Assembly (NCBI GenBank): GCA_002717485.1
Contig: PBDW01000006.1
Coordinates: forward strand, 1 to 64,000
DNA length: 64,000 nt
From: Pelagibacteraceae bacterium
GTDB taxonomy: Bacteria > Pseudomonadota > Alphaproteobacteria > HIMB59 > GCA-002718135
Direction of reading: 5' to 3'
In this document: piece by piece, positions 50,426 through 58,528 of the stretch
How the letters are laid out: each line of letters starts with the position of its first letter
How positions within the stretch are numbered: the stretch's first letter is position 1
Program-made: the position numbers and the translations under genes
Notes under the pieces: model-generated
Told to the model about the DNA's origin: nothing
The model's input: only the letters and a program-made list of their open reading frames with translations
Databases searched by the model: none

Positions 50426-50686
50426 TCAATTGTGCCTCAGCATGCGAGAAAAACTTGAAACTTTTTTAGAAGCTTTGTTTTTCTTTAAAATTCCTCTTTT
50501 AACAGCTTTAAATATTAGAGAGTTAACTCGCTGGAGCATATCTTCACCCTTTTTCTTGTCCTTTAGATCCTTATTTTGCAATAGCTCTTTGATCGAGGAT
50601 TTTAACTTACTCTCAAAATTACTCCTTATTGCTTTTTTTCTAATTGACTGTCTTGATCTTTTTTTTGCTGACTTATGTTGTGGCAT
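50426..50686 (-). CDS. rpsT: Small ribosomal subunit protein bS20
   Basis: The 86-residue basic protein begins MPQHKSAKKRSRQSIRKK, matching S20, which binds 16S rRNA. I chose the ATG at 50686; a TTG directly upstream (50689) would add one Met. No Shine-Dalgarno precedes it. Placement between mutM and dnaA is the usual alphaproteobacterial order. Confidence 0.97.
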   Translation of the reverse strand: MPQHKSAKKRSRQSIRKKAIRSNFESKLKSSIKELLQNKDLKDKKKGEDMLQRVNSLIFKAVKRGILKKNKASKKVSSFSRMLRHN

Positions 50687-50692
50687 CAAGGC

Positions 50693-50721
50693 TATATATT
50701 TGTAGTAAAATTATATGTCAA
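50693..50721 (-). promoter_or_regulatory. rpsT: rpsT promoter (sigma-70 type)
   Basis: On the minus strand TTGACA (50716-50721) and TATATA (50693-50698) are separated by exactly 17 bases. The predicted transcription start is near 50686-50687, at the rpsT ATG, so the mRNA would be leaderless or nearly so. Confidence 0.65.
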
Positions 50722-50771
50722 TTAGTTTTCTCAATAAAAAAAAGTCATAAAATCATACTTTTACATTAAAT

Positions 50772-51602
50772 CTACTTTTGATAATACGGGCAATAGAATG
50801 TTGACCGCCCATTTTGCGTTTTTTTAACAATTTTAGCCTTCACTGAGCCAAATAAAATTGTCTTTCCATCATTATTGTAGACTACAAAACTATTTTGGAA
50901 GTTGCCAATATTTCCTTCAACAGAAACATAGTCCTTAAGCGTTGATCCTTTGCTTTTAATTGCTTTTTTTAATATTTTTTTTATTGAATTAATCAAATTG
51001 GGTATTTCTCTCTTTAGAATTTTATTACCTTTGCGGAATGGTGAAATTCCACAGTCAAATAATATCTCGGATGCGTAGATATTGCCAATTCCAGCAATAA
51101 TTTTTTGATTAATAATTAATGATTTAATTGAAGAATTTGATTTCTTTATCCTAGATAATAAATATGGTGCATCAAAATTTCTATCAAAAGGATCTAATCC
51201 GAGATTCTTAAGGAACTTGTGATTATATAAATTTTTTGTTACACAATAATCAAGCATGCCGAAACGTCGTGGATCATTGTAAGCAATTTTTTCTCCATTT
51301 TTAAACAATATCTCAATATGATCATGTTTTTCTTTACTAATATTTCCTCTATTCTTAGTTTTTTTTAACCTTCCAGACATTCCCAAATGAAATATAAGTG
51401 AATGAGAATTATTTAGATTTATGATAATATATTTTGCTACACGTTGTATTGATTGAATTTTTGAATTTTTTACTATTATTGGAATTTTTCTCGGTATAGG
51501 GTAACGAAGATTGTATTTATGTATTTTAATAATTTTAATATAAAAACCTACAAAGTATTGGAGGCCTCTTGTGGTAGTTTCAACTTCTGGTAATTCTGGC
51601 AT
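50772..51602 (-). CDS. mutM: Formamidopyrimidine-DNA glycosylase MutM, zinc finger degenerate
   Basis: The 276-residue repair enzyme removes 8-oxoguanine. It keeps the catalytic N-terminus PELPEVETT (Pro2, Glu3), the helix-two-turn-helix with IAGIGNIYASEILF and the final NGRSTFYC loop with the DNA-contacting Arg. Of the four zinc-finger cysteines only C271 remains: the first pair is replaced by ILFGS (249-253) and the last Cys by Tyr (CPYYQ). It may fold a zinc-free finger as in NEIL1. It is nine bases from divergent ubiE. Confidence 0.95.
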   Translation of the reverse strand: MPELPEVETTTRGLQYFVGFYIKIIKIHKYNLRYPIPRKIPIIVKNSKIQSIQRVAKYIIINLNNSHSLIFHLGMSGRLKKTKNRGNISKEKHDHIEILFKNGEKIAYNDPRRFGMLDYCVTKNLYNHKFLKNLGLDPFDRNFDAPYLLSRIKKSNSSIKSLIINQKIIAGIGNIYASEILFDCGISPFRKGNKILKREIPNLINSIKKILKKAIKSKGSTLKDYVSVEGNIGNFQNSFVVYNNDGKTILFGSVKAKIVKKTQNGRSTFYCPYYQK

Positions 51603-51611
51603 ATCGTATTA

Positions 51612-52349
51612 ATGAAAAATTTAAGTAATCAATTTGGTAACAAGAAAGTATCAAAAAGTCAAAAAACTAAAATGGTTCAAGATGTATTCCATAAAGTTTC
51701 AGAGAATTATGACTTAATGAATGATCTTATGAGCTTGGGAGCTCATAGATTATGGAAAAAAAGACTTTTAGACATTATTAATATTAGGGATAATGAAATC
51801 ATAATAGATGTAGGGGCAGGCACTGGAGATATAGGATCAGGCATAATTAAAAATAATACATCGTGCAAGGTTTACCTTGTTGATTCAAATCCTTCTATGA
51901 TTAGGAAGGGTAAATCAAAAACTTTAAATCTCAATAGTAGGGCTAAGTGGATTAATGCCAGTGCAGAAAAGTTGCCTTTTAATAAAAAATTTTTTGATAA
52001 ATATTTAATTTCATTTTGTTTAAGAAACGTAACCAATATTGAAGAATCTCTCATTGAATCTTATAGGGTCTTAAAAGATGGTGGGCAATTTGTTTGCCTA
52101 GAGTTTAGCAAGCCCATAACGCCAATGTTTAATAATATTTATAATATTTATAAAAATAATATCATTCCTATACTTGGACATTATATTAGCAACCAAAAAA
52201 GTTCATATCAGTATCTTGCTGAAAGCATAGATAATTTTCCAAATCAAAAATATTTAACATACAAACTAAAAGAAGTCGGTTATGTTAATATAAAACATTA
52301 CAATTTATTTAATGGTATTGCTGCAATTCATAGTGGATGGAAAGTTTAA
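51612..52349 (+). CDS. ubiE: Ubiquinone/menaquinone biosynthesis C-methyltransferase
   Basis: The 245-residue SAM-dependent enzyme has the SAM-binding motif IIDVGAGTGDIGSG and the family motifs SFCLRNVTNIEESL and GGQFVCLEFSKP. It methylates the quinone ring, here most likely for ubiquinone. It starts nine bases from mutM, so its promoter must lie within mutM coding sequence or in overlapping DNA. In related genomes ubiB follows; here coaBC does, with a TAATG overlap. Confidence 0.96.
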   Translation: MKNLSNQFGNKKVSKSQKTKMVQDVFHKVSENYDLMNDLMSLGAHRLWKKRLLDIINIRDNEIIIDVGAGTGDIGSGIIKNNTSCKVYLVDSNPSMIRKGKSKTLNLNSRAKWINASAEKLPFNKKFFDKYLISFCLRNVTNIEESLIESYRVLKDGGQFVCLEFSKPITPMFNNIYNIYKNNIIPILGHYISNQKSSYQYLAESIDNFPNQKYLTYKLKEVGYVNIKHYNLFNGIAAIHSGWKV

Positions 52350-53527
52350 TGAGATTATTGTTGATAGTGTCTGGGTCCGTTGCGTTAAAAAAATCTTTTG
52401 ATTTGCTCAACAAATTAAAGATTAACAAACGTAATATTGACTGTATAGTAACCAGATCAGGTTTATCTTTAATTAAATCAATGAAGATTGAAGACTTTAA
52501 AAATATAAAAATTTATACTGATGATATGCAATTAAAAGATAATAATCGTATGCTTCATATCGAACTCTCTAGAAAGGCTGATGTGGTATTGGTTTACCCT
52601 GCAAGTGCAAATATTATAGGAAAGCTATCAAACGGTATAGCCGACGATCTAGCAAGCACAACCCTACTTGCTTCCAATAAGCAGATTTTTATATGTCCAG
52701 CAATGAATGTTGAAATGTGGCAACACTTTTCAAACCAAAAGAACATTGCAAAGCTTAAAAAAAATGGGGTAAACTTTATTGGTCCAATTTATGGAAATTT
52801 AATGTGTGGAGAAACTGGTTTGGGCAGAATAGCTGATTCGGATTTGATTGCCGATGAAATTAACATATTTTTTTCAAGAAAAAGATTATTATCAGGAATG
52901 ACAGGGATTGTAACTGCCGGCCCAACAATTGAGCCAATAGATCCCGTCAGATATCTTTCAAATTATTCAAGTGGAAGACAGGGCTATTCAATAGCAAAAG
53001 TTTTAGCCTATATGGGTGCAAATGTTAAACTAATCAGCGGTCCAAGCAATTTGATGCCACCAACCAATGTTGATACAATTAATGTATTAACTGCAAAAGA
53101 AATGAATGAAGCTGTTTTTGATCATTTACCTTCGGATTTAGCTATATGTGCCGCCGCGGTATCAGATTTTAGGTTTAAGAATTTTAGTTTAGAAAAAATT
53201 AAAAAGAATAATGATAAATCTTTTTCACTGGATACAAATCCTGATATTCTCTATAATATTGGTAACTCAGCTCAAAAAAGACCTAAACTTGTAATTGGGT
53301 TTGCTGCTGAAACTAATAGAATTAAATACTTTGCAAAAAATAAACTGTCTGAAAAGAAATGTGATTGGTTGTTAGCTAATAAAATTTCAAAAACTGATTC
53401 CGTATTCGGAAGTGAATATAATAGTATTCATTTTTTTACAAAAAAATTGTATGAAAAATGGCCAAAAATGAGTAAAATTTTAATTGCAAAAAAATTAAAT
53501 AATAAAATTTTAGATTTTTTTGAATAG
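52349..53527 (+). CDS. coaBC: Bifunctional phosphopantothenoylcysteine decarboxylase / synthetase
   Basis: The protein (392 residues from 52349) makes 4'-phosphopantetheine for coenzyme A. The N-terminal CoaC flavoprotein has PASANIIGKLSNGIADDL, the PAMNVEMW substrate loop and the catalytic Cys in GNLMCGETGLGR. The C-terminal CoaB domain has VTAGPTIEPIDPVRYLSN and AAAVSDF. The ATG at 52349 overlaps the ubiE stop (TAATG) after GGATGGAAAG; an ATG at 52337 would add four residues. Confidence 0.96.
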   Translation: MRLLLIVSGSVALKKSFDLLNKLKINKRNIDCIVTRSGLSLIKSMKIEDFKNIKIYTDDMQLKDNNRMLHIELSRKADVVLVYPASANIIGKLSNGIADDLASTTLLASNKQIFICPAMNVEMWQHFSNQKNIAKLKKNGVNFIGPIYGNLMCGETGLGRIADSDLIADEINIFFSRKRLLSGMTGIVTAGPTIEPIDPVRYLSNYSSGRQGYSIAKVLAYMGANVKLISGPSNLMPPTNVDTINVLTAKEMNEAVFDHLPSDLAICAAAVSDFRFKNFSLEKIKKNNDKSFSLDTNPDILYNIGNSAQKRPKLVIGFAAETNRIKYFAKNKLSEKKCDWLLANKISKTDSVFGSEYNSIHFFTKKLYEKWPKMSKILIAKKLNNKILDFFE

Positions 53528-53534
53528 TTTTTTT

Positions 53535-53978
53535 ATGATTAAAATAAAGGTTAAAAAATTAAAAAACTCTACTAACTTGCCTCTTCCTAAGTATGAAACT
53601 GCAGGAAGTGTAGGTATGGATTTGCTGTCTTCAAATAAAAAGAGTGTATTAATAAAAAAAGGAGAGTTTAAATTAATACCTACTGGTATTTCAATATCAC
53701 TTCCAAAAAACTATGAAGCTCAAATCAGGCCAAGGTCTGGCTTGTCAATCAAAAATGGTGTTACAGTTTTAAATTCACCAGGCACAATAGACTCAGATTA
53801 TAGAGGGGAATTATGCGTTATATTAATCAATCATGGAAAAAAAGATTTTGTAGTCAAATACGGGGCAAGGATCGCGCAAATGGTAATTGCAAAGACTGAA
53901 AAGGCAGTTCTAAAAGTAGAAAAAAAATTATCAAAAACTTCTCGTGGTACGGGTGGTTTTGGATCTACTGGAAGATAA
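53535..53978 (+). CDS. dut: dUTP pyrophosphatase
   Basis: The 147-residue enzyme destroys dUTP and supplies dUMP for thymidylate. The five family motifs are present: AGSVGMDL, PRSGLSIKNGV, GTIDSDYRGEL, RIAQMVIAK and RGTGGFGSTG. I chose the ATG at 53535 over a TTG at 53520 that overlaps coaBC; neither has a good ribosome site. It works with the ribonucleotide reductase encoded at 34911-37897. Confidence 0.96.
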   Translation: MIKIKVKKLKNSTNLPLPKYETAGSVGMDLLSSNKKSVLIKKGEFKLIPTGISISLPKNYEAQIRPRSGLSIKNGVTVLNSPGTIDSDYRGELCVILINHGKKDFVVKYGARIAQMVIAKTEKAVLKVEKKLSKTSRGTGGFGSTGR

Positions 53979-53981
53979 ATT

Positions 53982-54737
53982 TTGTCTCTAACTAATAAAG
54001 AAATTAATCTATTTGCTAGACATTTAATTTTAGAAGATTTTACTGAAAAAAAACAAAAAATTTTGTCTAGGTCACAAGTTACGTTTGTTGGCATGGGTGG
54101 AATCAATTCGCCAATAATTATATATCTGTCTTATATCGGAATAAAAAACTTTAATATTATTGATTATGATAATGTAAAAATCAGTAACTTAAACCGACAA
54201 ATTATATACTCACAAAATGATATTGGGAAGAAAAAAGTTTTATGTGCAAAAAGATTTCTAAAAAAAATTAATTCAAAATTAAAAATAAGAACTTATAATG
54301 CAAAAATTATAAAAAAGAATTGCAATAAACTTCTCAGTAACTCTGATTTAATAGTTGATGGATCTGATAATTGGGAAACAATGTTAATTGTAAATGACTA
54401 TTGTGTAAAATATAATGTTCCCCTCTTAAGTGCTTCGGTTGCGGGCTACGATGGCAATATAGCATTATTTAACAACATTCCTAACAAGCATCTATGTCTT
54501 AGGTGTGTTTTTCCAATTAAAAAAGAAATTGAATTGCCGAGATGTGATACAGTCGGTGTCTTTGGAACATCTGCTGGAGTTATAGGAATTCTTTCTGCAC
54601 ATAAAATAGCTAACTTTTTAACATCAGATAAAAATGAACAATTTAAGTCTAATATTGTTTATTTTAATGGAAAAAATTCAAACTTTAGTGAGATAGAGTT
54701 AAGTTATAATAAAAATTGTAAATTACTTAAATTATGA
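53982..54737 (+). CDS. ThiF/MoeB/HesA-like adenylyltransferase
   Basis: The 251-residue E1-like protein has the nucleotide loop VGMGGINSP (36-44), the Arg in SNLNRQI (68-74), DGSDNWET (126-133) and a first CxxC at C172/C175. Such enzymes adenylate the C-terminal Gly of MoaD or ThiS for sulfur transfer. The second zinc CxxC is incomplete: only C246 remains and the protein stops five residues later. The start is TTG. MoeB versus ThiF cannot be settled because no moaD, thiS or partner gene is adjacent. Confidence 0.85.
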   Translation: MSLTNKEINLFARHLILEDFTEKKQKILSRSQVTFVGMGGINSPIIIYLSYIGIKNFNIIDYDNVKISNLNRQIIYSQNDIGKKKVLCAKRFLKKINSKLKIRTYNAKIIKKNCNKLLSNSDLIVDGSDNWETMLIVNDYCVKYNVPLLSASVAGYDGNIALFNNIPNKHLCLRCVFPIKKEIELPRCDTVGVFGTSAGVIGILSAHKIANFLTSDKNEQFKSNIVYFNGKNSNFSEIELSYNKNCKLLKL

Positions 54738-55222
54738 AAATTATTATTTTATTAATATTGATGATCTATTCATTCAACTTATCAGCTGAAGACATTTCAA
54801 AGAAAAATGATAATAACCTAAAAAATTTTATGAGCATTAAAACCTCTAAGGCTAATATGCGTGTTGGTCCAAGTGAAGATTATCCGATCATATTACAATA
54901 TAGGTACAAGAATCTACCTTTAAAAATTCTCGGGAAATATGAAAATTGGTTACAGGTAAGCGACTGGAAAAACAACCGTGGATGGATGCATATTAGTTTA
55001 TTAAGTAATAAGAGATCTGCTGTTATAAATAAATCAGAAGGTGATTTTATAGATATTTTTAACAAGCCTAACTCTAAAAAAATAGGCAAGATTGGCAATG
55101 GTAATGTTCTCAATATAAAAAAATGTATTGATCTTTGGTGCCTAGCTTCAATTAAAGATTATAAGGGATGGGTAAAAAAAGACAATTTATGGGGAATTAT
55201 ACAGAATGAACAGTTTGATTAA
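54734..55222 (+). CDS. Secreted SH3-domain protein
   Basis: The 162-residue protein has a signal peptide (about 1-18, cleavage after LSAED-type site) and two SH3-like segments: ANMRVGPSEDYPIILQY to NRGWMHISLL, and VLNIKKCIDLWCLASIKDYKGWVKKDNL. The two Cys in the second segment fit a disulfide. Proteins of this family are common in alphaproteobacteria and probably bind peptidoglycan in the periplasm. It overlaps the ThiF-like gene by 4 bases. Confidence 0.83.
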   Translation: MKIIILLILMIYSFNLSAEDISKKNDNNLKNFMSIKTSKANMRVGPSEDYPIILQYRYKNLPLKILGKYENWLQVSDWKNNRGWMHISLLSNKRSAVINKSEGDFIDIFNKPNSKKIGKIGNGNVLNIKKCIDLWCLASIKDYKGWVKKDNLWGIIQNEQFD

Positions 55223-55243
55223 AATTAGATAATTAGATATAAA
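55215..55243 (+). promoter_or_regulatory. fabA: Candidate fabA promoter
   Basis: TTGATT (55215-55220) and TATAAA (55238-55243) are 17 bases apart. Transcription would start near 55250, about 5 bases before the fabA ATG at 55255, giving an almost leaderless mRNA. No Shine-Dalgarno is present. A short ATTAGATA direct repeat fills the spacer. Confidence 0.5.
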
Positions 55244-55254
55244 ATTAATATATT

Positions 55255-55758
55255 ATGAAATATGGAAGTAAATTTAATTATGAACAGTTAGTGGATTGTG
55301 CAAAGGGGCTACTATTTGGAAGCGGCAATGCGCAATTGCCACATCCTCCAATGTTAATGTTTGATAGAATATCAAATATAAGCGAAACTGGTGGGGAGTT
55401 TGACAAGGGGGAGGTCATTGCAGAACTTGATATTAAGCCTGATTTATGGTTTTTTAAGTGTCATTTTTTAAACGATCCTGTTATGCCTGGATGCTTGGGG
55501 TTAGATGCTATGTGGCAACTTGTTGGTTTTTATCTTGGCTGGCTCGGTCAGCCAGGTAGGGGTCGTGCGCTTGGTGTAGGTGAAGTAAAATTCTCTGATC
55601 AAGTCCTGCCTACAGCAAAGAAAATAACTTATCATATTTCACTAAAAAAACTCAGATTGGGAAAGCTAATATTAGGTGTTGCTGATGGTCTAATGAAAGT
55701 TGATGGAAAAACTATTTATGAGGCTAAGGATATGAAAGTCGGTTTATTTATTAATTAA
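55255..55758 (+). CDS. fabA: 3-hydroxydecanoyl-ACP dehydratase/isomerase
   Basis: The 167-residue enzyme introduces the double bond of unsaturated fatty acids. The active-site His is in [11 protein letters not shown] and the Asp in [11 protein letters not shown]; the isomerase-type loop and length match FabA rather than FabZ. It starts the fabA-fabB-fabI operon. The irr regulator gene that often precedes fabA in rhizobia is absent. Confidence 0.98.
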   Translation: MKYGSKFNYEQLVDCAKGLLFGSGNAQLPHPPMLMFDRISNISETGGEFDKGEVIAELDIKPDLWFFKCHFLNDPVMPGCLGLDAMWQLVGFYLGWLGQPGRGRALGVGEVKFSDQVLPTAKKITYHISLKKLRLGKLILGVADGLMKVDGKTIYEAKDMKVGLFIN

Positions 55759-55766
55759 ATAATTTT

Positions 55767-56978
55767 ATGAGAAGAGTTGTTATAACTGGTTTAGGGATAG
55801 TATCTTGTATTGGAAACAATCAAGAAGAAGTGATAAAGAATCTAAGAGAGCTTAACAGCGGAATAAGCAGGGCAAGTGAGTATGAAGAATATGGATTTAG
55901 AAGTCTTGTACATGGAAAACCAAAAATAGATTTAGAAGAAAATATTGATCGAAAAATTTTAAGATTTATGGGTGACGGTGCGGCATATAACTATATTGCA
56001 ATGAATAATGCTGTAATTGATTCAGGGCTAGAAGAAAAAGCAGTATCAAATGAAAGAACTGGAATAATAGTTGGTTCAGGAGGGCCCTCGGTTAGAAATC
56101 TTCTGTTAGCAACGGATACAGCCAGAGAAAAAGGTTCAAGAAAGGTTGGACCTTATATGGTGACCAGAACAATGTCGAGCACCAATTCTGCGACACTAGC
56201 AACACCATTTAAAATTAAAGGTGTTAATTACTCAATTAGTTCAGCTTGTTCGACAAGTAGTCACTGTATTGGTAATGCTATGGAGTTAATCCAATTTAAT
56301 AAGCAAGATATTGTTTTTGCTGGAGGTGGAGAAGAATTACACTGGTCATTGTCGGTACTTTTTGATGCTATGGGAGCCTTGTCATCTAAGTATAACGAAA
56401 AACCTCAGGTAGCATCAAGGGCATACGATAAAGATCGTGACGGTTTTGTTATATCTGGCGGTGCCGGGGTTCTAGTACTTGAAGATTTAGAGCATGCAAA
56501 ATCAAGGGGTGCAAAAATTTATGCCGAGATAGTTGGTTATGGAGCTACATCGGATGGATACGATATGGTTCAGCCTTCAGGAGAAGGTGCTGTGAGATGT
56601 ATGAAACAATCGATGCAAAATATCAATAATAACATTGATTACATAAATACACACGGAACAAGTACGCCAGTAGGTGATACAAAAGAATTGGAAGCCATAA
56701 GAGAAATATTTCAGAATGACTTACCTTATTTAAGCTCCACTAAATCACTCACAGGACATTCTTTAGGGGCAACAGGAGTGCAAGAGGCAATTTATTGTAT
56801 TTTAATGATGAAAAATAATTTTGTTGCCGGATCCGCAAACATTTTTGAAATGGATGAATTGGCAAAAAATAATAATATCCTAACCTCAACTTTAGAAAAC
56901 GCTCAAATTAACACTATTATGTCAAATAGTTTTGGCTTTGGCGGAACAAATGCAACTTTAGTTTTTTCGAGATATTAA
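55767..56978 (+). CDS. fabB: 3-oxoacyl-ACP synthase I
   Basis: The 403-residue condensing enzyme has the catalytic triad: Cys in SACSTSSHC, His in [14 protein letters not shown] and His in [12 protein letters not shown]. FabB elongates the cis-unsaturated acyl chains made by FabA, and their pairing here shows the anaerobic route to unsaturated lipids. It lies 8 bases after fabA. Confidence 0.98.
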   Translation: MRRVVITGLGIVSCIGNNQEEVIKNLRELNSGISRASEYEEYGFRSLVHGKPKIDLEENIDRKILRFMGDGAAYNYIAMNNAVIDSGLEEKAVSNERTGIIVGSGGPSVRNLLLATDTAREKGSRKVGPYMVTRTMSSTNSATLATPFKIKGVNYSISSACSTSSHCIGNAMELIQFNKQDIVFAGGGEELHWSLSVLFDAMGALSSKYNEKPQVASRAYDKDRDGFVISGGAGVLVLEDLEHAKSRGAKIYAEIVGYGATSDGYDMVQPSGEGAVRCMKQSMQNINNNIDYINTHGTSTPVGDTKELEAIREIFQNDLPYLSSTKSLTGHSLGATGVQEAIYCILMMKNNFVAGSANIFEMDELAKNNNILTSTLENAQINTIMSNSFGFGGTNATLVFSRY

Positions 56979-56979
56979 T

Positions 56980-57756
56980 ATGTTAGAAAAAAAGAAGGGT
57001 TTAATATTTGGTGTAGCTAATGATCACTCTATAGCATGGGGTATAGCTAAAAGTTTAAAAGAGCAAGGTGCAGAAATAGCATTAACATATCAAAATGAAA
57101 CATTTTTAAAACGTGTAAAACCTTTGGCCGATAGTATTGAATCTGAAATTTTAATTGAATGTGATGTAGCAGAAGAAAAAAATATACATAATTGCTTCAA
57201 TAATATTAAAAAATACTGGAGTTCAATTGATTTTATTATTCATGCAATAGCATATTCTGATAAAAATGAATTAAGCGGAAGTTATTTAGATACTTCAGTA
57301 GATAATTTTTTAAATACTCTTAATATATCTTGTTACTCTTTAACAAGTATTTCTAGAGAGGCATCAAAATTGATGACAAATGGTGGAAGTATAGTAACAT
57401 TGAGTTTTTATGGCTCGGAAAAAGTAATGCCTAATTACAATGTTATGGGCGTTGCTAAATCGGCACTAGAAACTAGCGTCAAATATTTAAGTGTTGATTT
57501 GGGATCTCAAAATATCAGAGTGAATGCAATTTCTTCAGGACCAATGAGAACATTGTCCGGTGCTGCAATTTCAAACGCTCGTGAGGTATATAAATTTGCA
57601 CAAAATAATTCTGCCTTAAAAAGAAGTGTGGGATTAAATGAAATTGGGAATTCAGCAATATATCTCACAAGCGATCTCTCTTCTGCCGTTACCGGCGAGG
57701 TTTTGTATGTAGATTGTGGTTATAATATTATTGGAATGCCGAGCGTTAACTATTAA
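56980..57756 (+). CDS. fabI: Enoyl-ACP reductase (NADH), FabI
   Basis: The 258-residue SDR enzyme completes each elongation round. The N-terminus GLIFGVANDHSIAWGIA is the FabI cofactor loop and the catalytic Tyr and Lys are in NYNVMGVAKSALE. SSGPMRTLSGAAI is the substrate loop. It follows fabB by one base. Its 3' end overlaps by 11 bases the convergent phosphodiesterase gene. Confidence 0.97.
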   Translation: MLEKKKGLIFGVANDHSIAWGIAKSLKEQGAEIALTYQNETFLKRVKPLADSIESEILIECDVAEEKNIHNCFNNIKKYWSSIDFIIHAIAYSDKNELSGSYLDTSVDNFLNTLNISCYSLTSISREASKLMTNGGSIVTLSFYGSEKVMPNYNVMGVAKSALETSVKYLSVDLGSQNIRVNAISSGPMRTLSGAAISNAREVYKFAQNNSALKRSVGLNEIGNSAIYLTSDLSSAVTGEVLYVDCGYNIIGMPSVNY

Positions 57757-58498
57757 TAATAAATATATCAGGACGATCAGTAAATATTGAGTTAACACCC
57801 CAAGAAAACAGTTCGTTTGCATCGTCAAGTTTGTTTATTGTAAAAACGTTTACTAAAAGTTTTCTTTTTTTTAAATAATCAACCATATTCTTGTCAATAA
57901 TCTTGCTGTCAATACCGATCGAAAAACAATTATATTTATTACAAATATTTATTAAATCTTCTAATGATGAAAATTGTTTCTTTGTTGATTTATCAACCAG
58001 GATACCCCTTGGTATGTTGGGAAATATTTTTGAAATATGATCCAAAGAAACAATATTAAAACTAGAAAAAAAATAATCTGTTGTTATTTTTTTTCTTTTA
58101 AATAATTTTTTAATACTATTTATACCTTCTTTTTCTCTTCCTTTATTTAGCTTCAACTCAATATTTAAACCAATTTTTTTTCTATTTATATATTCCAGAC
58201 ATTCCTTTAAAGACAATATCTTTTCATCAACAAAACTTTCATCAAACCAACTTCCATAATCAAATTTTGATAATTCAGAGAAATTTAAATCAGAACATTT
58301 GCCCCAACCATCTGATGTTCTGTCTATCGTATCATCATGAAGTAGAACCGGAATTTTATCCTTTGATATCTTAACATCAATTTCAATAAATTTTGTTTTA
58401 TGTAAAACTGCTGCATATATACCTGATAGCGTGTTTTCAGGTGCAAGTGATTTTGCGCCTCTATGACCAATTATTTTTGGTAAAAAAATTTTTTGCAA
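57746..58498 (-). CDS. Glycerophosphodiester phosphodiesterase family protein
   Basis: The 250-residue protein starts IIGHRGAKSLAPENTLSG with the catalytic His-Arg-Gly and Glu, then has EIDVKISKD and LLHDDTIDRTSDG, the metal-binding and second His motifs of GDPD enzymes. No signal peptide is seen, so it is probably cytoplasmic and recycles glycerol-3-phosphate from lipid head groups. The start is TTG, with an in-frame stop directly upstream. It follows pnp by 30 bases. Confidence 0.92.
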   Translation of the reverse strand: MQKIFLPKIIGHRGAKSLAPENTLSGIYAAVLHKTKFIEIDVKISKDKIPVLLHDDTIDRTSDGWGKCSDLNFSELSKFDYGSWFDESFVDEKILSLKECLEYINRKKIGLNIELKLNKGREKEGINSIKKLFKRKKITTDYFFSSFNIVSLDHISKIFPNIPRGILVDKSTKKQFSSLEDLINICNKYNCFSIGIDSKIIDKNMVDYLKKRKLLVNVFTINKLDDANELFSWGVNSIFTDRPDIFIINS

Positions 58499-58528
58499 TT
58501 ATGTTTTCTGTTTCAAATATTAAACGTA

